Origin: Mixta hanseatica
GTDB taxonomy: Bacteria > Pseudomonadota > Gammaproteobacteria > Enterobacterales > Enterobacteriaceae
Length of the DNA: 64,000 nucleotides
NCBI RefSeq assembly: GCF_023517775.1
Contig: NZ_CP082904.1
Location: 3,472,001 to 3,536,000, forward strand
Reading direction: 5' to 3'
Program-made: the position numbers and the translations under genes
Part shown: positions 44,582 to 53,743 of the stretch, in pieces
Layout of the letters: every line of letters starts with the position of its first letter
Numbering within the stretch: the first letter of the stretch is position 1
Notes under the pieces: generated by a model
Told to the model about the DNA's origin: nothing
Databases searched by the model: none
What the model saw: only the letters and a program-made list of their open reading frames with translations

Positions 44582-45208
44582 ATGCGTAAGATGCTCGCCC
44601 TGCTGGTTTTAAGTTTGACCGGCTGTTCGGTCGGTCATTATGAATACAGTAAAGAAGCCCAGCAGCGCGTTGACCTGACCGTGACCGGTATTCCTACGGT
44701 GCTGGGCCTGGGCACGTTGGGTACCACTATTCCTCTGACCGCTGACTATAGTCTGACCGCTGCCCACGTTGCGAAATTCTCCTTATACAAGGTAAAGGCC
44801 TGGCATCCCTCCTGCGATCTGGCCATCGTTTATCATAAAAATGATGCACGAGATCTACCGCCGCGCTTTCGTAACGGCTTTATGGGCGATCGGGTAAATC
44901 TGTACGGCTACAGCTTTTATACCGCGATGCCAGTCGCATCAACCGGTAAAAATCTGGTAAACAGCAGCCTGCAAAACCGCTGGAATAAACAGAGCTGCGT
45001 AGTAGTGGCAGCGGATGCCGGCGTGGTTCAGGGAATGTCCGGCGGCGCGGTATATAATGCCTCTGATGATACGCTCGCCGGCGTAATTGTCGGCTACAGC
45101 GCCGAGATTAACGATAAGCAAAGCGGCAAAACCCTGTATAAGAATGCCGCGCTGTATGTACCTTATTCGCAGTTTTCAAACTGGCTGACCACTGAAATAA
45201 AATCGTAA
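44582..45208 (+). CDS. Trypsin-like serine protease lipoprotein, unrecognised subfamily
   Basis: 208 residues. The signal peptide MRKMLALLVLSLTGC ends in a lipobox (SLTGC), and +2 Ser suggests outer-membrane localisation. A chymotrypsin-fold triad is readable: His in LTAAHVAK (about 60), Asp in CDLAIVYH (about 80) and Ser in GMSGGAVYN (about 156). CDLAI pairs with a second Cys (QSCVVVAAD) that could form a disulfide. No PDZ domain is present. I do not recognise a named family; some members of this fold are inactive, but all three residues are present here. GGGGAG precedes the ATG. Monocistronic by position. Confidence 0.75.
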   Translation: MRKMLALLVLSLTGCSVGHYEYSKEAQQRVDLTVTGIPTVLGLGTLGTTIPLTADYSLTAAHVAKFSLYKVKAWHPSCDLAIVYHKNDARDLPPRFRNGFMGDRVNLYGYSFYTAMPVASTGKNLVNSSLQNRWNKQSCVVVAADAGVVQGMSGGAVYNASDDTLAGVIVGYSAEINDKQSGKTLYKNAALYVPYSQFSNWLTTEIKS

Positions 45209-45244
45209 GCGCTATTATTACGTCAGCCCGGCGGTTAAAACACA

Positions 45245-45748
45245 TTACTTCTGCGGCTTGTCCGGCAATCCATTATGCGGACCCAGTGGTTGCGTTGGTG
45301 GATTATGCCAACGATCTTTTCGGGTCGCCTCATAGTCAGCATTAAGCGGATAGTGAATGCGGTTTTCCTCTTTATTGGCTTCGCCTATCACCAATAATCT
45401 GGCTTCCTCTGTCCCATTATTGATAAAAGTGTGACAAATACCGGTCCCTGCGGGAAAGGCCACCGCATCGCCCGGCTGCAAGGCATGCAGTTCACCGTTG
45501 ATCCAGACATGAGGATGTCCATCCAATACATAGACAAATTCCGCTTCTGCGCTTTCAGCATGCGGATAAGAAAGGCGACGCCCTGGCAACAGGCGCTCAT
45601 GATGGATACCGATACGCGTTAGTCCCAGCGCCCGCCCCAGAGGCGCGCCAATACCCATATGCTCATTACTGTCACGGTAATGCGATTCGTCCGGCTCTTC
45701 CAGTTCTTGCCAGTGACGAATAAAAGCCGGTCTCTCTTTTGGCTGCAT
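45245..45748 (-). CDS. Cupin-domain protein
   Basis: 167-residue protein with one cupin beta-barrel. Motif 1 runs through SYPHAESAEAEFVYVLDG (metal-type His and Glu) and motif 2 through FPAGTGICHTFINNG. ATG at 45748 has GGAGA 6 nt before it; the long upstream extension enters lysS on the same strand and is not coding. The function is unknown: cupins include isomerases, dioxygenases and sugar-binding proteins. It starts 15 bp after the lysS terminator, so expression may rely on readthrough from prfB-lysS. Confidence 0.8.
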   Translation of the reverse strand: MQPKERPAFIRHWQELEEPDESHYRDSNEHMGIGAPLGRALGLTRIGIHHERLLPGRRLSYPHAESAEAEFVYVLDGHPHVWINGELHALQPGDAVAFPAGTGICHTFINNGTEEARLLVIGEANKEENRIHYPLNADYEATRKDRWHNPPTQPLGPHNGLPDKPQK

Positions 45749-45762
45749 ACGATCGTCTCCAT

Positions 45763-45790
45763 AAAAGGGACGCCTGAGCGTCCCTTTTTT
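45763..45790. terminator. Terminator after lysS
   Basis: An 11-bp perfect stem (AAAAGGGACGC / GCGTCCCTTTT) with loop CTGA lies 17 bp after the lysS stop. On the minus strand the stem ends in TTTTAT. On the plus strand it ends in TTTTTT. An intrinsic terminator able to work in both directions. Confidence 0.85.
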
Positions 45791-45806
45791 ACTGAGCGTA
45801 ACGAAA

Positions 45807-47327
45807 TTACTTCGCGGACGGACGCAGCGCCGGGAACAGGATAACGTCACGAATGGTGTGGCTGTTGGTGAACAGCATGACCAGACGGTCGATACCGATG
45901 CCGAGACCGGCGGTCGGCGGCAGGCCGTGCTCCAGCGCGGTGACGTAATCTTCATCGTAGAACATCGCTTCATCATCGCCGGCATCTTTCGCTTCTACCT
46001 GCTGGCGGAAACGATCGGCCTGATCTTCAGCGTCGTTCAGCTCAGAGAAGCCGTTGCCTATTTCACGACCGCCGATAAAGAACTCGAAACGATCGGTGAT
46101 TTCCGAGTTGGTGTCGTTGCGACGCGCCAGCGGAGAGACTTCCGCCGGATATTCGGTGATAAAGGTCGGCTGAATCAGGTGGCTTTCCGCCGTCTCTTCG
46201 AAGATTTCGGTGACGACGCGGCCCAGGCCCCAGCTTTTCTCTACTTTGATCCCTAGCGAACGGGCAATCTCTACCGCTTTATCAAAGTTTTCCAGATCGG
46301 CGAGGTTGGTTTCCGGACGATATTTCTGAATCGCTTCTTTCATTGTCAGTTTGACAAACGGCTTGCCGAAATCAAAGGTCTGCTCGCCGTAAGGCACTTC
46401 GGTAGTGCCCAGCACATCCTGCGCCAGCGTACGGAACAGACTTTCCGTCAGTTCAATCAGATCTTTGTAATCCGCGTAGGCCATATAGAGTTCCATCATG
46501 GTGAACTCAGGGTTATGACGCGGCGAGATGCCTTCATTACGGAAGTTACGGTTGATTTCGAAAACGCGATCGAAGCCGCCGACCACCAGACGTTTCAGAT
46601 AAAGTTCCGGTGCGATACGCAGATACATATCGATGTCGAGCGCGTTGTGATGGGTGATAAACGGACGGGCGGAGGCGCCGCCAGGGATCACCTGCATCAT
46701 CGGGGTTTCTACTTCCATAAAGTCGCGGCCAACCATGAACTGGCGGATGCCGGCCATAATCTGCGAACGAATACGGAAAGTGTTACGTGACTCTTCGTTA
46801 GCGATCAGATCAAGATAGCGCTGACGATAGCGGGTTTCCTGATCGGCGAGGCCGTGGAATTTATCCGGCAGCGGACGCAGCGCTTTAGTCAGCAAACGCA
46901 GTTCGGTGCAATGAATAGAAAGCTCGCCAGTTTTGGTTTTAAACAGTTTGCCGCGCGCGCCGAGGATATCGCCCAGGTCCCACTTTTTGAACTGTTCGTT
47001 ATAGATGCCTTCCGCCAGATCGTCACGCGCAACGTAAAGCTGAATACGTCCGCCCACGTCCTGCAGCGTAACGAATGACGCTTTACCCATGATACGGCGC
47101 GTCATCATACGACCCGCCACGCTGACTTCAATATTTAGCGCTTCCAGCTCTTCGTTTTCTTTATCGTCATACTGCGCGTGCAGTTGTTCGGAAACGCTGT
47201 CGCGGCGGAAGTCGTTAGGAAATGCTACGCCCTGTTCACGCAGTGCGCTAAGTTTTTCACGGCGCGCTTTCAGTTCGTTGTTAAGTTCCAGCGCGGCATC
47301 AGCGCCCTGCGGTTGTTGTTCAGACAT
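45807..47327 (-). CDS. lysS: Lysyl-tRNA synthetase
   Basis: Class II aminoacyl-tRNA synthetase, 506 residues (E. coli LysS 505). The N-terminal OB-fold anticodon-binding domain includes [20 protein letters not shown]. Class II motif 2 is [18 protein letters not shown] and motif 3 is [18 protein letters not shown]. It starts 2 bp after the prfB stop and is co-transcribed with it, as in E. coli. Confidence 0.98.
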   Translation of the reverse strand: MSEQQPQGADAALELNNELKARREKLSALREQGVAFPNDFRRDSVSEQLHAQYDDKENEELEALNIEVSVAGRMMTRRIMGKASFVTLQDVGGRIQLYVARDDLAEGIYNEQFKKWDLGDILGARGKLFKTKTGELSIHCTELRLLTKALRPLPDKFHGLADQETRYRQRYLDLIANEESRNTFRIRSQIMAGIRQFMVGRDFMEVETPMMQVIPGGASARPFITHHNALDIDMYLRIAPELYLKRLVVGGFDRVFEINRNFRNEGISPRHNPEFTMMELYMAYADYKDLIELTESLFRTLAQDVLGTTEVPYGEQTFDFGKPFVKLTMKEAIQKYRPETNLADLENFDKAVEIARSLGIKVEKSWGLGRVVTEIFEETAESHLIQPTFITEYPAEVSPLARRNDTNSEITDRFEFFIGGREIGNGFSELNDAEDQADRFRQQVEAKDAGDDEAMFYDEDYVTALEHGLPPTAGLGIGIDRLVMLFTNSHTIRDVILFPALRPSAK

Positions 47328-47329
47328 AT

Positions 47330-48428
47330 TTAGAGTCCTGCTTTCAAACTTGCTTCAATGAAACGATCCAGATCGCCGTCCAGTACCGCCTGAGTGTTCC
47401 GCGTTTCTACGCCGGTGCGCAAATCTTTGATGCGTGAATCATCCAGCACGTATGAGCGGATCTGGCTGCCCCAGCCAATATCAGATTTGTTATCTTCCAG
47501 CGCCTGCTTCTCGGCATTTTTCTTTTGCATTTCCAGTTCATAAAGCTTGGCTTTCATCTGCTTCATCGCCTGGTCTTTGTTTTTATGCTGAGAACGGTCG
47601 TTCTGGCACTGGGTTACGGTGCCGGTTGGAATATGGGTGATACGCACCGCAGATTCCGTACGGTTAACGTGCTGACCGCCCGCGCCGGATGCGCGGTAGA
47701 CGTCGATACGCAGGTCAGCCGGGTTGATTTCGATATCAATATCGTCATCTACTTCCGGGTAAACGAAGGCGGAGCTAAAGGAGGTATGACGACGGCCGCC
47801 GGAGTCGAACGGACTTTTACGCACCAGGCGATGCACGCCGGTTTCGGTGCGCAGCCAGCCAAAGGCGTACTCGCCAGAAATACGAATGGTTGCGGATTTG
47901 ACGCCCGCGACTTCGCCGTCAGAGACTTCGATAACCTCGGTTTTGAAGCCTTTGTCCTCCGCCCAGCGCAGGTACATGCGCAGCAGCATGCTGGCCCAGT
48001 CCTGTGCTTCCGTACCGCCGGATCCCGCCTGGAGATCGATATAGCAGTCGGCGCTGTCATATTCGCCGGAGAACATGCGACGGAATTCCAGTTCGCCCAG
48101 TTTTTTATCCAGCACATCCAGTTCGGCAACGGCTTCGTTGAAGGTTTCTTCATCGTCCGCTTCAACCGCCAGTTCCAGCAGGCCGGCAACGTCTTCCAGG
48201 CCCTGAGCCATTTGGTCGAGGGTGTCGACGATGGCTTCCAGCGCAGAGCGTTCTTTACCCAGCGCCTGGGCGCGTTCTGGTTCGTTCCAGACGTCCGGCT
48301 GTTCCAGTTCGGCGTTTACTTCTTCGAGGCGTTCTTTCTTGGCATCGTAGTCAAAGATACCCCCTAAGAACGTCGCTGCGCTCAGTGAGGTCCTGGATAC
48401 GATTTTTCACCGGATTGATTTCAAACAT
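47330..48428 (-). CDS. prfB: Peptide chain release factor 2, with programmed +1 frameshift
   Basis: RF2 ends translation at UGA and UAA. The gene is read as 48428-48354 joined to 48352-47330: 25 codons ending in CTT, an in-frame TGA (48353-48351), then the +1 frame from GAC, giving 365 residues, the same as E. coli. The stop-recognition motif SPF is in [10 protein letters not shown] and the catalytic GGQ in [10 protein letters not shown]. The residue before SGAGGQ is Ala, where E. coli K-12 has Thr246; Ala is the common, more active form. It leads directly into lysS. Confidence 0.97.
48350..48365 (-). promoter_or_regulatory. RF2 programmed frameshift site
   Basis: The minus strand reads AGG-GGG-TAT-CTT-TGA-C: a Shine-Dalgarno-like AGGGGG three nucleotides before the slippery CTT and the TGA stop. 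This is identical to the E. coli autoregulatory site, where low RF2 lets the ribosome shift +1 and make more RF2. Confidence 0.95.
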
Positions 48429-48778
48429 GGCTTTAGGATCTTTTAAGAAGTGACGTTAGATATAACAGGGGAGTTTAACTGAAAAGGCGCTGAGATTGTA
48501 GTTTTGTGCGGGAAGTTGCGGGTTGGCGTTGATGTTTGGATTGGTGGCGGCGGGTTGGCGTTGGCGTTTGGGTTGGTGAGGGCGCGGCGGGTTGGCGTTG
48601 ATGTTGAGAGCGGCGGCGTCAGCAACAGGCTGGCCGTTCCGTAAAGTCGTCGTGCATCCATCCCTGGAGAAAAGCCTGTCGCTTCCCGGAATGCAGCGAT
48701 AATCTGTTCGCCGCTTTTCTGCCTCGGCATTAACTTGCAGGGATATTTTATTCCGTTTTTATAATAAGCGCCTTGTAT
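48429..48778. other. Gap upstream of prfB with GT-rich direct repeats
   Basis: A 350-bp stretch between prfB and the small secreted-protein gene. Its centre (about 48510-48610) is G/T-rich with three copies of GCGGGTTGGCGTTG. The prfB promoter should lie between these repeats and 48428. A 95-codon open frame on the minus strand (48443-48730) is made largely of repeat-encoded Pro/Thr/Asn and is not called as a gene, although its first 37 or so codons lie outside the repeats and might be a gene remnant. Confidence 0.55.
48518..48605. repeat. Three direct repeats of GCGGGTTGGCGTTG
   Basis: Copies start at 48518, 48550 and 48587 (spacing 32 and 37 bp). Copies 1 and 3 extend to GCGGGTTGGCGTTGATGTT. 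The spacers are also G/T-rich (TTGGTGGCG, TTTGGGTTGGTGAGG). All lie on one strand, unlike inverted REP elements. Confidence 0.8.
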
Positions 48779-49162
48779 TTACCTTTCGCACCCTTTTTCT
48801 TTTATTTTGGCAAGTTGGGTAGCAAAATCTTCTTTGCGTAAAACATCGCCCTGAAGCACCGTAACAGGACCTTTTGCTATAGCAACTTCACCAAGCCACT
48901 TTTTATCAATAGTTGACAATCCACATACGGCATAGAGTTTACTTTCGTTTGTGGCGCTGGCTGAATTTATTATTTTTAGAAAAATATCCTCATTATTTTC
49001 GGAAGCTAAAATTTTTTCATAGAGGCGTTTACCTTCAGATTGTTGCGCGATAAAGCCATCATTCCCCCAGGAGAAGTATGTGGCTTTCGCAAGGTCTTCT
49101 TCCAGGCTCATTGCATGAGCTGAGGATGATGTAACTAATAACAAAAGCGCTACTCTGATCAT
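48779..49162 (-). CDS. Small secreted protein, unknown function
   Basis: 127 residues from ATG 49162 (GGAGCC upstream). The N-terminus MIRVALLLLVTSSSAHA is a signal peptide with cleavage near AHA-MS. The mature part is acidic and helical; SASATNESKLYAVCGL and a C-terminal Cys (KEKGCER) could form one disulfide. The pattern faintly recalls MchS3-annotated small proteins, but I cannot confirm this. It is AT-rich compared with prfB and recJ. Not linked to an operon; the divergent neighbour starts at 49310. Confidence 0.65.
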   Translation of the reverse strand: MIRVALLLLVTSSSAHAMSLEEDLAKATYFSWGNDGFIAQQSEGKRLYEKILASENNEDIFLKIINSASATNESKLYAVCGLSTIDKKWLGEVAIAKGPVTVLQGDVLRKEDFATQLAKIKEKGCER

Positions 49163-49309
49163 CGTCGCGGCTCCATTTTCGACAATGAGTATAAAAACAC
49201 ACATTAACCAAATGACAATTAAATTTTGGGAAATTAATTTTTATACTTACTGGATCTGAAAAACGCGTTAATTAAGTTTGATTCGGGTTGCCTAAAGGGA
49301 ATTAAGGAT

Positions 49310-49957
49310 ATGAGTAACTATAGGGAAATAGCTCAGCGGATAGTAAAAATATTGGTTTCGCCTGAATCAGTATTCGGCTTTTGGAATGGCGTGACTTCAG
49401 TACCAAAAGATGTTGGTTATCTGGCCTACGGGTTTATAGACACCGATTCACGCTCCGCCAGGGAAAACGAACGGATAAGGATGGTAACAGCGATCCGCTA
49501 CGGTATTTTGAAAAATCATAATTTCATTAAAACGTTAGAGATCGTTTTCGAAGCCTTCAATCAATATGTACCGGAAGAGAAACAGAACAGCATTTACAGT
49601 AAAACGCTGTTCTCTGTGGCTGGCAGGGCTACAGCTAACACGTTGATTTCTGGACGTATCGCGCAGAATATTGCGCAGAAGAGTAGCTTCTTTATCGGTA
49701 TACGTGGCAGTATTATCGGTAATGCGTTGCTGGCTGGAGGAATGGCAGAACGCTGCATTTATACCTCCCGTCGGCTTCAATCTCATGTTCCAGAGGTATA
49801 TAACGCTCTACGGCCTCACAATTATGATCTCCTCTACTTTTTACTTGAACCGGCTCTCCAGCCTTTTGTAGAGGCGTTACGCGTCAGATGGACTAACGGA
49901 ACGTCAGCTTTTAACCAAATCCTTGATGCGGTAGATAATGAATTCAAAAAAAGATAA
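49310..49957 (+). CDS. Unrecognised 215-residue protein
   Basis: I do not recognise this protein. It has no signal peptide. An amphipathic helical N-terminus is followed by a Gly/Ala-rich, partly hydrophobic middle (SSFFIGIRGSIIGNALLAGG, about 126-145) that could insert in membranes. The C-terminus ends in a charged tail. AAGGAT lies before the ATG. Its end overlaps the start of a small two-segment membrane protein by 20 bp. The pair is AT-rich and could be a toxin with its membrane immunity partner, but nothing in the sequence proves this. Confidence 0.65.
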   Translation: MSNYREIAQRIVKILVSPESVFGFWNGVTSVPKDVGYLAYGFIDTDSRSARENERIRMVTAIRYGILKNHNFIKTLEIVFEAFNQYVPEEKQNSIYSKTLFSVAGRATANTLISGRIAQNIAQKSSFFIGIRGSIIGNALLAGGMAERCIYTSRRLQSHVPEVYNALRPHNYDLLYFLLEPALQPFVEALRVRWTNGTSAFNQILDAVDNEFKKR

Positions 49958-50147
49958 TGCGAAATGCGAGACGGTGATTCGCACGCTCCTGCATTACCTG
50001 GGTTCGCTGCTCGGCACTCTGGTTTTTTTATTATGCGCCTACTGGTTTTTCCATTTTGAGACCTGGAGGGAGCGTGGTATCTATATTGGCCTGACGTTGC
50101 TGGCTGTCTACATCCTGATCAAACTGGTGCCTGAGAAATACCGTTGA
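49938..50147 (+). CDS. Small membrane protein, unknown function
   Basis: 69 residues with two hydrophobic segments: YLGSLLGTLVFLLCAYWFF (about 20-38) and GIYIGLTLLAVYILIKLV (about 47-64). Short charged ends lie on both sides, suggesting both termini are cytoplasmic. It overlaps the preceding gene by 20 bp, so the two are probably translated as a unit. Confidence 0.6.
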   Translation: MNSKKDNAKCETVIRTLLHYLGSLLGTLVFLLCAYWFFHFETWRERGIYIGLTLLAVYILIKLVPEKYR

Positions 50148-50276
50148 ATCCCGTTGCGGTCAGTGCAAAGCGTAAACCTGAGTCTGGATACGCTTTAGAT
50201 CGTCAGGAAAACGGTTAACGCATTGTATGCTAATTAAAAGCTGACAGCGAAAGCCTTCTCCGATGCCAGCTTACGC

Positions 50277-52007
50277 TTATAGCGGCCAGATATGCTCAAT
50301 TAACAGCTGTACGCTGCGGTTGCCACGAAACTCATTTACATCCAGCTTATAGGCCAGCTCTACGTGGCGCACGCTGGCATCCGGCCAGAGGCGCGTATCT
50401 ACGTTAAATGCGATGCCGTCCAGCAATGGACCGCCGCCTAACGGCTCAATCATCACCTTCAGATGACGCTCGCCTATCAGCCGCTGCTGCAATAGTTTGA
50501 ATTTGCCGTCAAAAACTGGCTCCGGGAACGCCTGTCCCCACGGGCCGGCATCACGCAGCATCTCTGCGGTTGGCAACGTCAGCTCCTGCGCCATCAGCTC
50601 GCCATCGGACCAGATAACGCCCTGCAAGGCGTCCGCATCCAGCCAGTCGCCCACCAGCTCGCTAAATAAGGCGCTGAACTGTTCAAACTTCGCCTCTTCC
50701 AGCGACAGCCCGGCAGCCATCGCATGGCCGCCAAACTTCAGGATCAAATCGGGATGCAGCGTATCCAGCCGTTCGAGCGCATCACGTAAGTGCAGACCAG
50801 CAATGGAACGCCCGGAACCCTTCAGCGTGCCGTCGCCCGCCGGAGCAAAGGCAATGACCGGACGATGAAAACGCTCTTTCAGCCGCGAAGCCAGAATGCC
50901 GACGACGCCCTGATGCCACTCAGGATGATAGAAGGCCAGCCCCAACGGCAGCGCTTCGCTGCTGCGCTCCAGCTGATTGCAGAGCGTCAGCGCTTCAGCC
51001 TGCATCCCCTGCTCGATCTCTTTACGCGTCTGGTTTAACGCATCCAGCTCGCTGGCCAACATGCGCGCCTGCGCCAAATCTTCCGTTAGCAACAGCGCCA
51101 CGCCCACCGACATATCATCCAGACGGCCCGCCGCATTCAAACGCGGCCCCAGCGCAAAGCCAAGATCGCTGGCCGCCAGCTGGCGCGCATCACGATTAGC
51201 GATCTCCAGCAAGGCGCGAATGCCCGGACGGCATTTGCCTGCGCGGATACGGCTCATCCCCTGCCAGACCAGAATTCGGTTATTGGCGTCCAGCGGCACC
51301 ACGTCGGCTACCGTGCCTAACGCCACCAGATCAAGCAGCTCCGCCAGGTTAGGCACGGCCAGTCCGTTGTCGAACCAGCCCTGCTCGCGCAGATGCGCCC
51401 GCAGCGCCAGCATCAGGTAAAACGCGACGCCAACCCCGGCCAACGCCCTGGAAGGAAAGGTACTGTCGTTAAGGTTAGGGTTCACGATTGCCTCTGCCGC
51501 AGGCAGGGTCTCGCCCGGCAGATGATGGTCGGTTACCAGTACCGGAATTCCCTTTTGTTGCGCACACTCGACGCCGGCATGTGAGGAAATCCCGTTATCC
51601 ACCGTCAAAATTAACTCCGCGCCGCGCGCCGCCGCCTGTTCCACCACTTCCGGGCTCAGGCCATAGCCGTCATCAAAGCGGTTAGGCACCAGATACTGCA
51701 CGTTACGGCCGCCCATACTGCGCAGCGCCAGCACGGTCAGCGCGGTGCTGGTGGCACCGTCGGCATCAAAATCACCGACGATCATAATCTGCTTCCCATC
51801 GCGCAGCGCCTGATGCAGCAGGGAAACCGCCTGCTCCATGCCGCTTAATCCCTGCCAGGGATGCAGAAACTTCGCGCCGCGCTCCAGCGCGCGCCCATCG
51901 CTTACGCCACGCTGGGCATACAGACGGCGCAACAGCGGATGAAGATCCGCTGGCAGCGCCGTATCGTTTGCCGCCTTACGGCGGCGGAGTTGCGTCGGTT
52001 TATTCAC
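50277..52007 (-). CDS. recJ: Single-strand-specific 5'-3' exonuclease RecJ
   Basis: Acts in the RecF recombination pathway, mismatch repair and base excision repair. 576 residues (E. coli 577). DHH-family motifs are present: VGDFDADGATSTALT, LTVDNGISSHAG, LVTDHHLPG (DHH) and, in the DHHA1 domain, KFGGHAMAAGLSL. It follows dsbC by 6 bp in the xerD-dsbC-recJ run, the same order as E. coli. Confidence 0.97.
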   Translation of the reverse strand: MNKPTQLRRRKAANDTALPADLHPLLRRLYAQRGVSDGRALERGAKFLHPWQGLSGMEQAVSLLHQALRDGKQIMIVGDFDADGATSTALTVLALRSMGGRNVQYLVPNRFDDGYGLSPEVVEQAAARGAELILTVDNGISSHAGVECAQQKGIPVLVTDHHLPGETLPAAEAIVNPNLNDSTFPSRALAGVGVAFYLMLALRAHLREQGWFDNGLAVPNLAELLDLVALGTVADVVPLDANNRILVWQGMSRIRAGKCRPGIRALLEIANRDARQLAASDLGFALGPRLNAAGRLDDMSVGVALLLTEDLAQARMLASELDALNQTRKEIEQGMQAEALTLCNQLERSSEALPLGLAFYHPEWHQGVVGILASRLKERFHRPVIAFAPAGDGTLKGSGRSIAGLHLRDALERLDTLHPDLILKFGGHAMAAGLSLEEAKFEQFSALFSELVGDWLDADALQGVIWSDGELMAQELTLPTAEMLRDAGPWGQAFPEPVFDGKFKLLQQRLIGERHLKVMIEPLGGGPLLDGIAFNVDTRLWPDASVRHVELAYKLDVNEFRGNRSVQLLIEHIWPL

Positions 52008-52013
52008 TGCTGA

Positions 52014-52718
52014 TTAATTACCGCTTTTTTGTTTATCAAGAAGCTGTTTCATCTCTTGCGGGCCCTGATAGCCAGGGATCATCATGCCATTTTCCAGCAA
52101 AATGGCCGGCGTGCCCTGGATACCGAACAGGATGCCCAGCTTATAGTGCTGGTCGAGATTGATTTTGCAGTCGATAGGGGAAATTTCGTCGCCTTTCATC
52201 GCCGCATCAAAGGCTTTATTGCGATCCGCGGCGCACCAGATAGATTTCATCTCTTTCGCCACCTGACCGTTCATCCCTTCACGCGGGAACGCCAGATAGC
52301 GTACGGTGATGCCCAGCGCATTGTAATCCTTCATCTCCTGATGCAGCTTACGGCAGTAGCCACAGGTGATATCGGTAAATACGGTAATCACATGCTGCTC
52401 TTTTGGCGCTTTGTAAACAATCATCTCTTTGCTTAGCGCATCGACTTTCTTCTGCAGCAGTTGGTTGGTGACATTAACCGGATGCGCGCCGCCGACGTCA
52501 TACAGCGGACCCTGAATAAAATGTTTTCCATCTTCGGTAACGTACAGCACGCCGCTTTCAGAGAGCACTGTCTTCATGCCCGGCAGCGGCGAGGGCTGGA
52601 TTTCCGTCTGCTGTAATCCCAGCTTACGTAGCGATTGCTGAATCGCAGCGTCGTCGGCCTGCGCGACGCCGGTAACCGTAGCAGCCAGCAAGGCGACGAT
52701 GGCAAATGTTTTTTTCAT
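52014..52718 (-). CDS. dsbC: Thiol:disulfide isomerase DsbC
   Basis: Periplasmic dimeric isomerase that corrects wrong disulfides and is kept reduced by DsbD. 234 residues (E. coli 236). The signal peptide MKKTFAIVALLAATVTGVAQA is followed by the dimerisation domain, and the active site is CGYC in TDITCGYCRKLHQEM. Later Cys in SIWCAADR and PIDCKINL form the structural pair. RecB-independent neighbour: lies between xerD and recJ. Confidence 0.97.
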   Translation of the reverse strand: MKKTFAIVALLAATVTGVAQADDAAIQQSLRKLGLQQTEIQPSPLPGMKTVLSESGVLYVTEDGKHFIQGPLYDVGGAHPVNVTNQLLQKKVDALSKEMIVYKAPKEQHVITVFTDITCGYCRKLHQEMKDYNALGITVRYLAFPREGMNGQVAKEMKSIWCAADRNKAFDAAMKGDEISPIDCKINLDQHYKLGILFGIQGTPAILLENGMMIPGYQGPQEMKQLLDKQKSGN

Positions 52719-52743
52719 CCTGTTCCCTTATTATTCCGCCGCA

Positions 52744-53637
52744 TCAGGCGCGCGGATGATGCTGTTGATGTAACTGACGCAGGCGCTCGGTGGCGACATG
52801 CGTGTAAATCTGCGTGGTGGAGAGGTCGCTGTGCCCCAGCAGCATCTGTACGACACGAAGATCCGCGCCATGGTTCAGCAGATGCGTAGCAAAAGCGTGG
52901 CGCAGCACGTGCGGCGAAAGCTTTTCGCTGTCGATACCCGCCAGCACGGCGTAGTGCTTAATCCGGTGCCAGAACGTTTGGCGGGTCATTTGCTGCGCCC
53001 GATTGCTGGGAAACAGCACATCAATCGCCAGTCCGTTCAGCAGCCAGGGACGTCCATACTCCAGATACTGTTCCAGCCAGTGTATCGCCTCTTCCCCCAG
53101 CGGCACCAGCCGCTCTTTGTTGCCCTTGCCGATTACGCGTACCACGCCCTGACGCAGGCTGACGTCGCTTACCGTTAATCCCACCAGTTCCGAAACCCGG
53201 AGTCCGGTGGCGTATAACAGCTCCAGCATCGCCTTATCACGCAGCTCAATCGGCTGCTCGACGCTGGGCGCCTGAAGCAGGCGTTCGACCTGCGCTTCGG
53301 AAAGATCTTTCGGCAGACGCTGCGGCAGTTTCGGCGAAGCAAGCAGCGCGCTGGGATCGTCATCGCGCAGTTTTTCCCGATAAAGGTATTGAAACAGACG
53401 CCGCATGGCGCTCAGCAGACGGGCGGAACTGGTGGCTTTATAACCGCCCGCTATGCGATCGGCAAGAAAAGCCTGTAAATCCGTCGCCTCTGCCTGCAGC
53501 AGCGTGCGCTGATGGTGTTTTAGCCAGGCAGTTAGCGATTGCAAATCCTGCCGATAGGAGGCCAGGGTGTTTTGCGCCAGATTACGTTCGATCCACAGCG
53601 CATCCAGAAACTGTTCAATAAGATCGTTATCCTGCAC
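52744..53637 (-). CDS. xerD: Site-specific tyrosine recombinase XerD
   Basis: Resolves chromosome dimers at dif with XerC under FtsK control. 297 residues from GTG 53637 (E. coli 298); AGAGG lies 5-6 nt upstream. A longer frame with a TTG start at 53706 has no homology support. Catalytic residues are all visible: Arg in GLRVSELVGL, Lys in GKGNKERLVPLG, HxxR in HVLRHAFATHLL, His in LLGHSDLSTTQ and Tyr in IYTHV. First gene of xerD-dsbC-recJ. Confidence 0.97.
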   Translation of the reverse strand: MQDNDLIEQFLDALWIERNLAQNTLASYRQDLQSLTAWLKHHQRTLLQAEATDLQAFLADRIAGGYKATSSARLLSAMRRLFQYLYREKLRDDDPSALLASPKLPQRLPKDLSEAQVERLLQAPSVEQPIELRDKAMLELLYATGLRVSELVGLTVSDVSLRQGVVRVIGKGNKERLVPLGEEAIHWLEQYLEYGRPWLLNGLAIDVLFPSNRAQQMTRQTFWHRIKHYAVLAGIDSEKLSPHVLRHAFATHLLNHGADLRVVQMLLGHSDLSTTQIYTHVATERLRQLHQQHHPRA

Positions 53638-53743
53638 TTTTGCCTCTTTGCGCAAACGTGTGATTTTGCCTTCATTATGCCTGAAAGCAGCGCCCTTCTG
53701 ATACAATTGCGCCTATTGAGCTATTTATGAGTAGATGTTCCGT

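Noticed and set aside
48443..48730. 95-codon gene upstream of prfB
   Set aside because: More than half of it is made of repeat-encoded Pro/Thr/Asn sequence and no ribosome site or family match is seen; kept only as a repeat region and possible remnant.
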